Source of the DNA: Warburgia ugandensis
Lineage: Eukaryota > Streptophyta > Magnoliopsida > Canellales > Canellaceae
Direction: 5' to 3'
Assembly: GCA_035236585.1 (NCBI GenBank)
Contig: CP141130.1
Coordinates: 76,765,944 to 76,829,943 of the forward strand
Length of the DNA stretch: 64,000 nt
Positions 47,135 to 58,700 of this stretch are shown in pieces (position 1 is the first letter of the stretch; each line of letters starts with the position of its first letter). A model generated the notes under the pieces. That model was given only the letters and a program-made list of their open reading frames with translations. It made no database searches and had not been told where the DNA came from. The translations under genes were made by a program, and so were the position numbers.

Positions 47135-47870
47135 AACTAAAAATGACAAAGACTACACTTACAAAAGTGAAAACTAGAAAGTGTAGTGAAATAACTCAAT
47201 GCATTAGAAGCGATGATCAAAAGGTATTAGTCAAAGATGATGAGATCAAACAAATGTGGCAAACATACTTTTAAAAATTGTTAAATGACAGAGGGATGGA
47301 AAATACTATAAATCTAAATAACATTGGATATTATAGATATGAACGCAATATTAGAATACCTTAAGTGAAAGAGGTTTTGAAAAAGATGAAATCAAGAAAG
47401 GCCATGGGGTCCAATCAATGGTGTACCAAATTACCAATAGAGATTTGGAAGCATATGGGAGATATTGCCAATTTGCCATATTGGGGTAGTTTGGTTGACC
47501 AAGTTGCTTAACAACATTATAAAATCAAAGAAAATGCCTGATGAGTGATGAGTGGATAAAAAGCTCTATTGTACCAATCAATTTATAATAAGAATAAGGG
47601 AGACATATATAGAGCTGCACTAATTAATAATTATCAAGGGATCAAACTTATTAGCCACACTATGAAACTTTTTGAAAGAGTAATTGAGAAGAGGCTACGA
47701 CATGAAACAAGTGTATCAGAGAATCAAGCAGTTTGGTTTCATGTTGCTTGCAAATGCATGGCTATATAGAGTTATAGGCATAATTAAAGATATGTATGAC
47801 AGTACAGTTACTACAGTATGAGGGAGATAACAAATGTTAAAACCACTAGTGGCAAGACTGGTGTGTGATT
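47135..47870 (+). pseudogene. RTE-clade LINE fragment, middle of reverse transcriptase
   Basis: Pieces read KCSEITQCIRSDDQKVLVKD, DEIKQMWQTYF, LNNIGYYRYE-like sequence, then LFERVIEKRLRHETSVSENQ and IGIIKDMYDST. It is the same part of the RTE protein as in the copy at 12945-14570, which it resembles at nucleotide level (naacattggayattatagat). Both ends are truncated and no GAT tail is present. It lies inside the CACTA/hAT composite. Confidence 0.8.
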
Positions 47871-48413
47871 GTTAGGGTTAACGCAACGATTTTTAACCCT
47901 ATATTCTGAGAAGTAATTGTAATGTAATATATAAGACTACAAGAGTGGTGCTACTGCTTGTGCTAATGTGCTTGCTACAGCTATTGCTACATAACAAAAA
48001 TATGGGGAAAAAAAAAATGGTGACATTATATTTACATAGAGTTTCCAACTTCCAAGAGCATAACAAAATATGAACCAGTACTTGATGATGATGAACCTCC
48101 TTCCATTGCAGTCGCCGGTCGGTTTCTGCCTTCTGAGTTTTTGCCCTTGCTCTCTCACTCTCTACTTCTTCTCTCCCCTTGCCAGGGTTGCAATTTTTCT
48201 CTCTTCCTCTCTGCTTCTTCTTCTCACTGACACTCTTATTCTGGTTTATGTGTTTGCCCTGGTTTTGGTTGAACCGTTGAAGGACTTAGCCACTTAGGTT
48301 AGGGTAGAACCGTAGAAGTAGGACTAGGGTAGGGAGAGAAGAGAAGAAATGAAATGCGATTATGCGAAGGTGAACAGTGAAAGGCAAGAAAAGAAAGGTT
48401 TCATGTAATATAA
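47871..48413. other. Noncoding part of the composite element
   Basis: The stretch 48060-48300 is pyrimidine-rich (cttcttctcactgac-like runs) with overlapping short frames but no family motif. It may be the leader or promoter of the minus-strand CACTA gene, or unrelated. Confidence 0.3.
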
Positions 48414-48838
48414 ATATAGGATGGTTCTTCAAAAACCGTCCTATAATAATATAAATATAAGACGATTACAAAATAACAATCTTTTATTTAGTAACAATCA
48501 TAGGAGGGTTTAAAAATAACCGTCCTCTAATAATAGAATTATAAGACAGTTACTAAATAACAGTATTTTATTTAGTAGCAATCATAGGACGGTTTAGAAA
48601 TAACCGTCCTATAAGTATAAAATATAGGACAGTTGTTAATTAACCGTCCGATATAAGAAAAATTAATAGCACTCTTATATAAGACAGTTATCAAATAACC
48701 GTCCTATAAATAATATATAGGATGGTTCCTAGATAACCGTCCTATAATTAATATAAAAAATATATATAGGACGGTTATTACATAACCGTCTTATACTATT
48801 ATATTATAAAAGGATAGTTTTCCTTTAACCATCTTGTA
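48414..48838. repeat. Hairpin array B
   Basis: About ten units of the tataggacggtta … taaccgtcctata hairpin type, the longest array. Some units are decayed on one arm (for example ggagggttt…accgtcctc). Confidence 0.85.
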
Positions 48839-49079
48839 GTTACTTAGAAAATTAAAAAGAAATTATGTAAATGTCATCCTTGGTCAACTTCATGAAGGAG
48901 ATTATCCTTCAATTTCATGGATTTCACCTCTTTTAAAGCTAGATTTCCTAATTGAACACAGATGAGCCACTTATGACAACTGATTCCATGTTTCAAAGTT
49001 ACAATATCATCCATCAAATTATCAATGGAACATAAGAGAAACATACTCATATGTAATAACAACTCATTCCATGTTCCAC

Positions 49080-49870
49080 ATATTAATATAAATTAAAACA
49101 ACTCATACTCATTACTTGTTGAGGACCTGAGTTTGGTTGAAGATGAGTAAGAAGAGAAATAGTTATGTAATTAACTAATCTTATACTCTTAGTTGAGGAG
49201 AAGATGTGCTTAAAAAGAGTTATTTAAGTATGAGTAAAGAAAGACTTATGTAATCTAATGAACTCATCTTAGTTGAGGATGAGCTTAAAAAGAAAGAGTT
49301 ATGTAAGCATCACTGTATGAGTAAAGAAAGAGTTATGTAATTAACTCATCTTAATTGAGTAGAATTGAGGATGAGCAGCATGGCTGCATGAGCTTAAAGA
49401 GACAAAGTTATGTAAGGATGACTGTATGAGTATGAGTAAATAAAGTGTTGTGTAATTAACTCAACTTAGTTACTTAGTTCAGGATGAGCTTAAAAAGACA
49501 GAGTTATGTAGGTAAAACTCATACTCATTAGTTGTTGAGGTTGAAGATAAGTAAAGAAATTGTTATGTAATTAACTCATCTTAGTTGAGGATCAGCTTAA
49601 AAACATAGAGTTATGTAAGTAACTCATCCTCATTAGTTGTTGAGATTGAGGATAAGTAAAGAAAGAGTCATGTAATTAACTCATTAGGTGAGAAATGAGA
49701 ATGGCTAAATGAGAATATAAGCAGTTATGAGTTATGTAATTAACTCAGTAGTTGAAAATGACTGAATGAGTACAGAAAGAGTTGTCTAATTAAGTGTACA
49801 GTGGATAATGAGTATAGAAAGGGAATAGTTATGTAAATTATTAACTCATTAGGTGAGTTACTATCTTTTA
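49080..49870 (+). repeat. Degenerate tandem repeat, 'gagttatgtaattaactcat' type
   Basis: The words gagttatgtaattaactcat, cttagttgaggatgagctta and aaaaagacagagttatgtaa recur about eight to ten times with unit lengths of roughly 60-110 bp. They degrade toward the right. No coding frame is kept. It resembles a decayed satellite-like array internal to the composite element. Confidence 0.75.
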
Positions 49871-50742
49871 CTCTACATGGATAATGGATGAATGAGTTAT
49901 TCCCAATCTATTATCATGAGCATTTATAATTTTATACAATATATTACAATTACTCACTTATACAAGTTACAAAACTTGTTAATTAATTATCTTGTAAGTG
50001 TAACTTGTTACTGACAATGTGTAGCTAATCTTAAAATGAATGATAAGAGAATAGTAAGTGAGGCTAAACTTAAGGCCTTATGATATGATGATCACTATCA
50101 CATACTAGGATCAAGATAAGGTGTGAGAAAGATGTGTTTAATTTAAACATGCAAAAATAAGACAACCACAACAAAAGGACTTAGTCATAGAGACTTAGAC
50201 CACGTTAAGTGCATTAGATTAGAACTTAGATGATGAGATGATCAAAGATTCAAAGGATACTACATCACTACTCATGAGTCACGAGTCATAGTGTCATACT
50301 AGTCAAGTCTATCAAGACTCAAAGATGGTGGCACCAGAGGCAGACCAGATCAAATCAAACAAAGGTGGGAATTTTACTTTCAATTTCAAAAACTACAATC
50401 TACTAGTACTAACTACTAAATGACAATTGCCCTAGATAATTACTTAACAATTAACACTTAACAGAACAGGTTAAGGACCTAAGCATATGCTTTCAACTTT
50501 TTATTTTGTTTTCCCGCCACTAAAAAGGGGGCCCACATGTCGGATGGCCATCAAAGACTCAAAATATTTGACAAATGATTGAAGTGTAAGTTTCATTAAC
50601 TCCACTTGCCACTTGCCAGTTTGGAATTGGACTATTGGAGGAGGGGAGGCTGTTTGTCCCTGTCCAGCAGTCACTGGCACATTACACATCACAGTCACAC
50701 TCCCATGAAGTGTGCCACAGTGCCAGAGATGCTAGCTAAGTA
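49871..50742. other. Noncoding interior of the composite element
   Basis: No motif or repeat with a partner in the window. AT-rich except 50500-50720, where a short reverse frame without family signature lies. Confidence 0.35.
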
Positions 50743-51065
50743 AATAAAGGACGATTGCATAAGAACTGTCCTATTTTTTACCATTTATAGGACGGTTCAA
50801 TTCTAACCGTCCTTTATGTATGTAAAATTATAGGACGGTTATTTGTTAACCGTCCTATAATGAAATATAAAATAGGACGGTTAGATGATAACCGTCTTAT
50901 TTTTTTCCAAATATAGGACCGTTATTGTTTTAACCGTCTTATATTTATATTAAAATAGGACAAATATTGATTAACTGTCCCATAATATCGACAGTTAGGT
51001 TACGTTGTAATGATCTCTTACTTTTTGTTAAATTAGAAGACAGTTGTTACCGAGCTGTCCTGTAT
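50743..51065. repeat. Hairpin array C
   Basis: About seven units. The best is 50828-50860: a perfect 14-bp inverted repeat (ttataggacggtta / taaccgtcctataa) around a 5-nt loop (tttgt). A CACTA-like terminus in complement (cattacaacg) lies at 51003-51012, inside the array's right end. Confidence 0.88.
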
Positions 51066-51119
51066 TAGGGTTTTAAATTTACCTTTTATTTAGCATGATC
51101 ACGATAGATCTGACTGATG

Positions 51120-51247
<128 letters not shown>

Positions 51248-51396
51248 TAATATAACAACAGATATTGATTTACACTTAGATGTTTAACGTGAATCTATTA
51301 AAGCCCATTCCCAACCCAACCCACGCTTTTACATCTCTTTCAGATTTTTCTTCCCAGATATGTTGGAGACTTCAACCATTCTGAATTTCTAACACA

Positions 51397-53670
51397 ATGA
51401 GCGGCACACCTACAGCACTACAGGTATGTTTTTGTTTTTTCTTATTTCTTTATGATTCTGACTCTTTTCATTCATCACTCCCTTATTAGTAATTGGGGTA
51501 GTGTTTACTGTGACAGTGTGAACTAAATTTTGTTTGTCATTTTCATTTTGCAATATAGGCACAAGTTGGGAGCACTTATGCTTCTAATAATTTGAATATG
51601 CTGCATGACAACAACGATGATGAGCTTGCTGATTTGGAGAACGTGGAGTTAGTTTCAAAATCCACCAGAGGTAAAAAGCATAGGAAGCTAATGTCTCTAG
51701 TTTGGAATTTTTTTGAACACCTTCTGGTATCAGAAGATTGAAGGCAAAGGTGTAAATGCAAGAAGTGCTCTACGATATATATTTATGATAGCAAATTTAG
51801 TACTGCTAATTTAAAACGTCATATAAAGACTTGTCAACGGAGCTCTTCGCGTGATATAGGCCAGTTGCTTTTATCTCAAAGTCAGGGGAGTATGTCACTA
51901 AGTTCAGCTTCAGATAATAAGTTTGATCCTGAAGGTTATCGTGAGTTAGTAGCAACTACAGTAGTTATGCATGATTTGCCTTTCAAATTTGTTGAGTATG
52001 ATGTAATTAGAGCTCTGCTAAAATATTTGCATGCAGATTTACATTTGATTAGTAGGAATACAGTAAAAGAAAATGTTTTGAGAATGTATAAAAGAGAAAA
52101 AGGAAAGACAAAAGATATGTTAGAGTTGGAACCTAGTAGGATAAGTTTGACAACTGATTTGTGGACCTCTTATATTACTGATGGTTATATAAGTCTCACA
52201 ACACATTTTCTAGATAGTCAATGGGTCTTACACAAAAGGATATTAAATTTCTGTTTTCTACCACCTCCACATACTGGAATATCATTAACAAAAAAGATAT
52301 ACTCATTATTGGTAGAATGGGGGATTGAGAAAAAGATTTTTTCAATCACTTTAGACAATGCTTCTGCTAATGATTCTTCTGTTGAGCTGTTAAGACATCA
52401 ATTAAACATTAGGAACACTCTTGTTTGTGGTGGAGAGTTCCTTCATCTTCGTTGTTGTTATCATGTTTTGTAAGATGGTTTGAAAGAAATTGATGATGCT
52501 ATTCATAAAATTAGAGAGAGTATCAAGTATATCAAAGCATCGCAAAGTAGAAAACAAAATTTTTTAGAGTATGTGAATCACATGTCAATTGAGACAAAAA
52601 AGGGCTTAAGACAAGATTGTCCTACAAGATGGAATTCAACCTATGTGATGCTTGAAAGTGCTCTTTGTTATCAACGTGCATTTTGTTACTTGGAACTAAG
52701 TGGCTCAAAGTATAAGCATTGTCCTTCTTTCGATGAATGGGAAAAGGCTACAAAATTTTCAAAGTTTTTGGTAGTTTTGTATGATGCCACCTGCATGTTT
52801 TCTAGATCCAAGTATCCCACGGCAAATCTCTACTTTCGTGCAGCATTTGTGATTTATTTGACCTTAACACAATACATGAGAAGTGATGATGACTATATCA
52901 AGCGTATGTCCACCCAAATGTTTGCCAAATTTTCAAAGTACTGGTCTGAATTCAACACCATTTTGGCAATTGCATATGTGTTGGATCCTCAATATAAGCT
53001 CTCCTTTGTGGAATTCTCATACAAGAAATTGTTTGGTAATGGTTGCTTGGAGTTTGCTTAAGTTCAGGATAAGTTATTCTCTCTCTTCAATGAATATATG
53101 GTTAAGAGTTCTCCCATTCCTTCCTTATTTTCCCCAGTGGCTAGAGGTACTGATGATAGATAGAACTTGGCATATAGTCAAGAGGTTTTAGATGTCGTGA
53201 AGGTAATTATATTTATAATTGTATCTTTCATTATATGTCGCTTAGCATATTAAAATTTAGTATGAATTATCTTACAGTAAGTTGAACAATATATTTGCAT
53301 TTGCATTAGGAATTTGATTCATTTGAAAGTGAAGGAGGTTCTTTAGCTATGCAAAAATCACAATTGGAGCTTTATTTGGATGAACAAAGATTGCAAGAGT
53401 CAAAACTGGACATTCGTGCATTCTGGAAAGGCAATCAATACAGGTTGGTTGATTAATAATCTCGTCTTATGAAAACACTATTTTTTATAATCTTATTTAC
53501 ATTTATATTTGATTCAAATGTTGATTTTAGGTATCCTGAACTTGCAACCATGGCTCGTGATGTCTTGAGCATTCTCATATCTACAATTGCATCAGAGTCT
53601 ACTTTTAGTGTTGGTGGTCGAGTTCTTGACCAATATAGATCTGCTTTAAAGCCAGCTACGGTGTAAGCAT
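51397..53670 (+). pseudogene. hAT transposase with in-frame stops only
   Basis: Exons: 51397-51423, 51559-53202, 53310-53443, and 53531 onward, with canonical GT-AG introns. A BED-type zinc finger is near 51745-51830 (RCKCKKCSTIYIYDSKFSTA, then NLKRHIKTC). Catalytic-region blocks include LTTDLWTSYITDGYISLTTH and ITLDNASANDSSVELLRHQL. The DCPTRWNSTYVMLESAL block follows, and the C-terminal hAT dimerisation block is YPELATMARDVLSILISTIA, SESTFSVGGRVLDQYRSALK. Stops: TGA 51739, TAA 52471, TAA 53059, TAG 53161 and TAA 53664. The frame from 51559 to 53202 has no frameshift. The stop at 52471 sits where the family has LxxxVQDGL. The last exon probably continued past 53664 (ALICVRDWLYGLK). Confidence 0.9.
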
Positions 53671-54783
53671 TGATATGTGTAAGAGATTGGCTATATGGAT
53701 TGAAAGGTAATAATTTATTATTCTTTATTTATATTTTATTTATATGAGCTTATGAATGACTAATAGATGTTTATTCTATATGATTGTAGACTATGCTAGT
53801 TGCCATAAATGAGCTTGCTGAGGACATTGTAAGCATAAGTAACAGTGCAGGATCTCCTCAACCAATTGAAGACTCTAGAACAATTCATTTTGATTAATTT
53901 GTATAATTTTCATAACTTATATTAATTTGTTGTGTTTAATACACTGATGGAAGTAGATTTTCCTCATGTGCTATTTAATCCCCAGTTATTTACTACTATT
54001 GCGGTTATTTGATTCATTTAAATCTCTTTTAGACCTCATGTGAGTGGTGTAAAGTAATGTGTTGCTTCTAAATAAAATATTACAGAAACTTTATTGGTAA
54101 TTTAGTATAGTCCTTTCCAGATTCACCAATACTAGTAGTTGGTAATGCTTTTCTGTGTTTGTCTGTGTAATTGTCATGTCAATCAGTGGATGGAGCAATG
54201 ACCAATGACAATGAGGATAAAAGGAAAGGAAAGGAGTTGGGGAAATGAATTCCATCCTGTCAATTCATATGGGGGTTAAAAGTTCGAGTTCATAATTGAA
54301 AGAACCATGCCATCTAGTCTTCTTCTATTCTTTTCACTTTCCAATTTTCATTCATTGAAAAGTGTACTGTTGGGTCCTATTTGTCCTCACTCCTCGACTA
54401 CATTTGCTATAACAATTCCATTTATTGGTCATGTCTCGTGTGCTAGCCTCTTTTGCTGGCTAAGGCTCTTCACCCTACACAAGAAAGCTTGAATATGAAG
54501 TTCTGGCTCTTGAACGAGGACATCTTATAGCTTACTCGAGTTAAGCATTTAGATTTAACTTTAAGTATCATGCCATGTGCTATTGTGCTGAACCCAAGCA
54601 CTGAAAGTTTGAAACAAGTATAAGCAATTTCTAATTTCTACTACAGAAGCTCATTGCATCAAGGCATCATCATCTCCTTCAAAAGATCAAAAGTAATGAA
54701 GTATCCATTTGGGGCCAACTTTTTAGAATTAGAAGATTACAAATATGAGATAGTCGTGTTGGGATCTGGTATAAGTTAGATAT
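53671..54783. other. hAT 3' region, noncoding
   Basis: It follows the transposase. The first 150 bp include a final decayed exon (near 53790-53890). The rest has no recognised feature. The short plus frame at 54307-54492 has no family motif. Confidence 0.4.
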
Positions 54784-55040
54784 ATATAGGATGGTTAATA
54801 AGTAACTGTCCTATTAAAGATTTTAACTCGTAGACTATAGGACAGTTAATAGATAACCGTCTTATATTTTTATGTGTTTTCTAAAATGGTTAAGTAAGCG
54901 TCTTATATTTTATGTTATATAAGTCAATTACTAAATAACCGTCCTATATTTTTATCGTCTCATTTTTTCTAGGACCGTTATTTCATAACCGTCCTATATT
55001 TTGTTTTTAAATGACGATTATTAAATAACCATCCTATAAT
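54784..55040. repeat. Hairpin array D
   Basis: About six units of the aggaygrtta … taaccgtcctat type. It ends about 230 bp inside the right hAT-like end, mirroring the position of array A at the left end. Confidence 0.85.
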
Positions 55041-55517
55041 TTAGTAACGATTAACAACAATTTTTAACTAACTCGTGTCAAGGAATCAAGTTATTTCATG
55101 TTGTATCATGTCATCCAACACGACTCAGTCACTTTATCGTGTTACATGGGTCGTGCAATGTCAATTCTTTTAGAACCAAGCATGTACGAGTCATGAGTTT
55201 TTGACACGACTATTAATCGTGTCGTGTCCGTGTCGATACAAACACGACCCACCAACTCAAAATGCCAGCCCTAGGACCAAATACTCCGGATTATAATTGC
55301 CTCAGCTTCAAATTTGGGCAAAGTGGAGGAAGAAATATGAAGATCCCTCCTGGTAGAAAAAGAGCATTCATTATGATCATTTACTGAACTCATTATCTGT
55401 TTCCTTCTTTTCTCTATCTTCTCTCATTTCTACAAACGAGAGATGGGACATTATCAGCCAAATAATGCTGAACGTAGGCCCAACATGTCCCAAGTCCTAA
55501 CGTAGGCCAAAAGCACC

Positions 55518-55523
55518 TTTATT
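55518..55523 (-). terminator. Candidate AATAAA polyadenylation signal of cytochrome b5
   Basis: AATAAA on the minus strand about 250 nt after the stop codon, a normal 3' UTR length for a small plant gene. No other perfect hexamer stands out between it and the stop. Confidence 0.5.
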
Positions 55524-55773
55524 CCCAGAACTAAATGCGAAATTTTAAAAAGAAAGAACACTTCACAGACCTCTGAAGCGAATAACTGCTAAGGATAAAA
55601 GTTGTAATAAATCTGTGACAATGGGAAATACAAGCAGAATAAGTTACAGACAACACCACCATCTCTGAAATGCAGTCCCAATAACCTAAAAGATCTCTAA
55701 GAACAAGTCTTCTCACCGACAGCTTATTGTGATTGTCCATCTCATGAAATCCTTTCACGCCTCTAGACAAGCC

Positions 55774-58700
55774 TTAGGCTGACTTCGTATAAAATCTGAT
55801 GCCAATAGCCAAGCCCAAGATTGCTAAGGGGACCAGGAACTGAAGAAGCTTGATGATGAATTCAGAAGTCTTGTCCTGGTTGTATTGAGGCTGCTTGGGA
55901 GGCGTGTACTTGGTTTTGGTGGGGATGGTTGAAGCATCAATCTCTCCAACATAGTATTCATCCATCATGGCTCTAGCGCTGGTACTGTGCCCAACATCCT
56001 CAAAATCATCTGTTGCATCCTTTCCTGCCAAAGTCATGGATTTGTCCATGCCAAAAAACGAATAAAAAAAAAGCAGAAAGTATCACATTAATGGAAATGA
56101 AAGCAAAAAATAACAAGATGCATTAAAGGGCAGCCACTTATGAAGGTTCCGGGGAAGGGGCGGACCACAAGGGTCTATAGTACACGCCTTGCCTTGTATT
56201 TTGCAAGAGGCTGTTTCCATGCCTCAAACCCGCAATCCTGAAGGTCACTCGACGACAACTCTACCTTTGTGCCGAGGCTCCCCTTCTAAAATATAACAAG
56301 ATGTAAATGCTTGTTAAATGTTCGATAAGAAGAGATTTACCTGTTGCTGATAACAAAACCTCATCACCCCCAGGATGGTCTTCCAAGAATTTTGTCACAT
56401 CATAAACCTGTTCCAGCACACCGACTCGTCAAATTCAAGAATATGAATGCAAGAATATAACAGAGAAAAAACATTGTGATTGAGGTCACGAGTTCAAGGT
56501 GTGGAATCAGCCTCTTGCAAAATGCAAGGTAAGGCTGCCTACTATAGGCCCTTGTGGTCCGCCCCTTCCCCGGACCCCGCATAGGCGGGAGCTTTGTGCA
56601 CTAGGGCTGCCCTTTTTATAATAATACAAGTTGGGTTGACGGAAAGACCTCCTCAAACTTGGCAACCAAGTACATGCATCTGCCTAGGAAGATGAGATGC
56701 AAATTTTTCTGTCAATCCTATATTAATTTCATTGAGCTCACATCACCTCGAATCTAAATCTTTAGAAAGACATATCAAGCTGTTCATTGTATTTATAACC
56801 TCTAGACCTGAACACTAGTTTGCCTAAACCGTAGCTCCAGGTATATATGAGCTTCACCACTATCATAATTTGTAAAATATAGTGTTAGGAAAATATCTCA
56901 TCCGTCACTGTTCTCTTTAACTGACTAAGTCACTAACATCTCAAAGTTACAAGCATTTGTACAACATACCAGCCAGCATAATTCTCTTTAACTAGCACTG
57001 GTTATTCAAGTGAGTAATTTGATTTCCTGTAGTCACTTATTCTTATTGAAATTAGCGTTAGAGAACAAATTTAGTACAGGATATACGTCAGAAAGCAGCA
57101 TGAAACAAAGTCTAATAACATTTCTCTTCAATTCCAGAAGCAGCTACGTAGAAACAGAACTCTCCTCAGAAGCTCTGCAAGTATTCTTGGTACTGCATAC
57201 CAGTTTAATAGATTAATCATACTGATTTACAGCTGACAAATGACAATTTTATGGTTGCAGGAGCAGCAAGCTTCTTACTTAACTCATGCAGTACGATTCC
57301 AATACAGCACCCTATCTCCCGACCGCACATCTAACACTCAGGAGCATAAGGATATAGACAGTTTAGGGGTGGGAGAAGGGACACAAAATATCCAGAACTT
57401 TCATAACCATCAGGCACATCACTAGATTTTTCATCAATGAGAGAGCCTCCACTTCCAGAAGGCTCCTGAACTATCCACAATCATCAAAAGGGTAACATAC
57501 TTTTAATAACTTCTGAGTGAAGAACACGAGTTCTTCCATCAACTTCAGTTGGAATCTACTGATCCCACAGGCGCAACAAGACTTCAGAATTTAGATGGTA
57601 GAATTTGCTGGAGATAAAGGAATAAGACTAGTTTTAATGGATTCTCTTTTTGTTGCATCCGTCCAAGTCTAACATTTTCATCCCCCACTCCGGGCCCAAA
57701 GATATTTAGCTCTTACTCTTCATCTTCCTCTCTTCATTTCTTTCCTTGTTTTTGCGGTTATATTGGGGAAGTGTGAAATGGTACAATTCTGTTCCCTTGC
57801 TTTACTATTAGTAGGGATATTTTAAAAGCTATAAACTCCAACAATATCCTCAATACTACAAGAAATAGATCTAAATAGGAAGGATCCCCAAATCAAGTGC
57901 CTTGTTATCATCAATCCTCACAAGTCTCTCTTCTCGATTTGATCTTATGATGTGTTCTGACACTTTTTAAACTTTTGGTTGTTCAATGGATAAAAAGCCT
58001 CACTAATGAATGAAGAAATATAGCCAACTATTAATGAAATTTTAGTAAGACATAATCATTCATGAGCAACTATGCTCAATCAACACATGTAAAGTCAAGA
58101 GCAGACTGTAGCACAGAATGAGCATATAAGACGTTTCACACAGATTTTCCTCATTTTCTAGATTCCACGGATCTTAATATGCTACAGAAGTAGATCTTTG
58201 ATCCTTGTCATACATATCATGCCAGAAGTAAGCTGACGAGATCCTCTTACTCAATCCTTTGTCATATTAGTTAGCGACAACCCACACACATTACAGATAG
58301 CACACTTGAACTACATAATTACATAGAATCAGATAAAACTCTCAAAACTGGAGCAAGATTCTTTACAACCAAGTAAAAGTACATGCATACATACAGTAAT
58401 ACACATAAAACCCTTATGCAAAATAATTTTCTTGGTTCTTTTACAATCAAGAAAAAAGTTAATTTTGTAATATTTCTTCGTACGTCAGCTAAGGGAAAAA
58501 ATGTAACCAACCATCCAGCATAGGAGGAATTAAATGGAGTAAAGAATGCAGTATATCAGCAGCTAGACAATCAATTACCCAGACCATCCATCTTGGGGAC
58601 CATTCTGGAGAGGCGACAGCTAAGAACCTTATCAACTGGATGATCTTAACCTTTTATTAACCACCATTGTATACCAATGTTAGAGAAACTTTTTTTTATT

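Larger units (their letters stand above)
42170..51012 (-). mobile_element. Decayed CACTA (En/Spm) element, proposed bounds
   Basis: The proposed ends are degenerate CACTA-like termini. The left reads aatgacaagaacgc; the right, in complement, reads cattacaacg (compare CACTACAA). Both lie next to hairpin arrays (A and C), which fits CACTA subterminal repeats. A Ptta/En/Spm-type pseudogene lies inside on the minus strand. The main TNPD-type transposase was not found, so it may be non-autonomous or partly deleted. No 3-bp target duplication is visible. Arrays B and D are not explained by these bounds. Confidence 0.45.

Noticed and set aside
46960..47274. Plus-strand Cys/Ser-rich frame (SCCSCCTSTSSNCSC)
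   Set aside because: It is antisense to the acidic Glu/Gln repeat start of the CACTA gene and then runs into the LINE.
42187..51065. Hairpin arrays as a CRISPR-like repeat array
   Set aside because: Units are palindromes with variable, very short loops and irregular spacers in plant DNA, with no associated genes. CACTA-type subterminal repeats explain them better.
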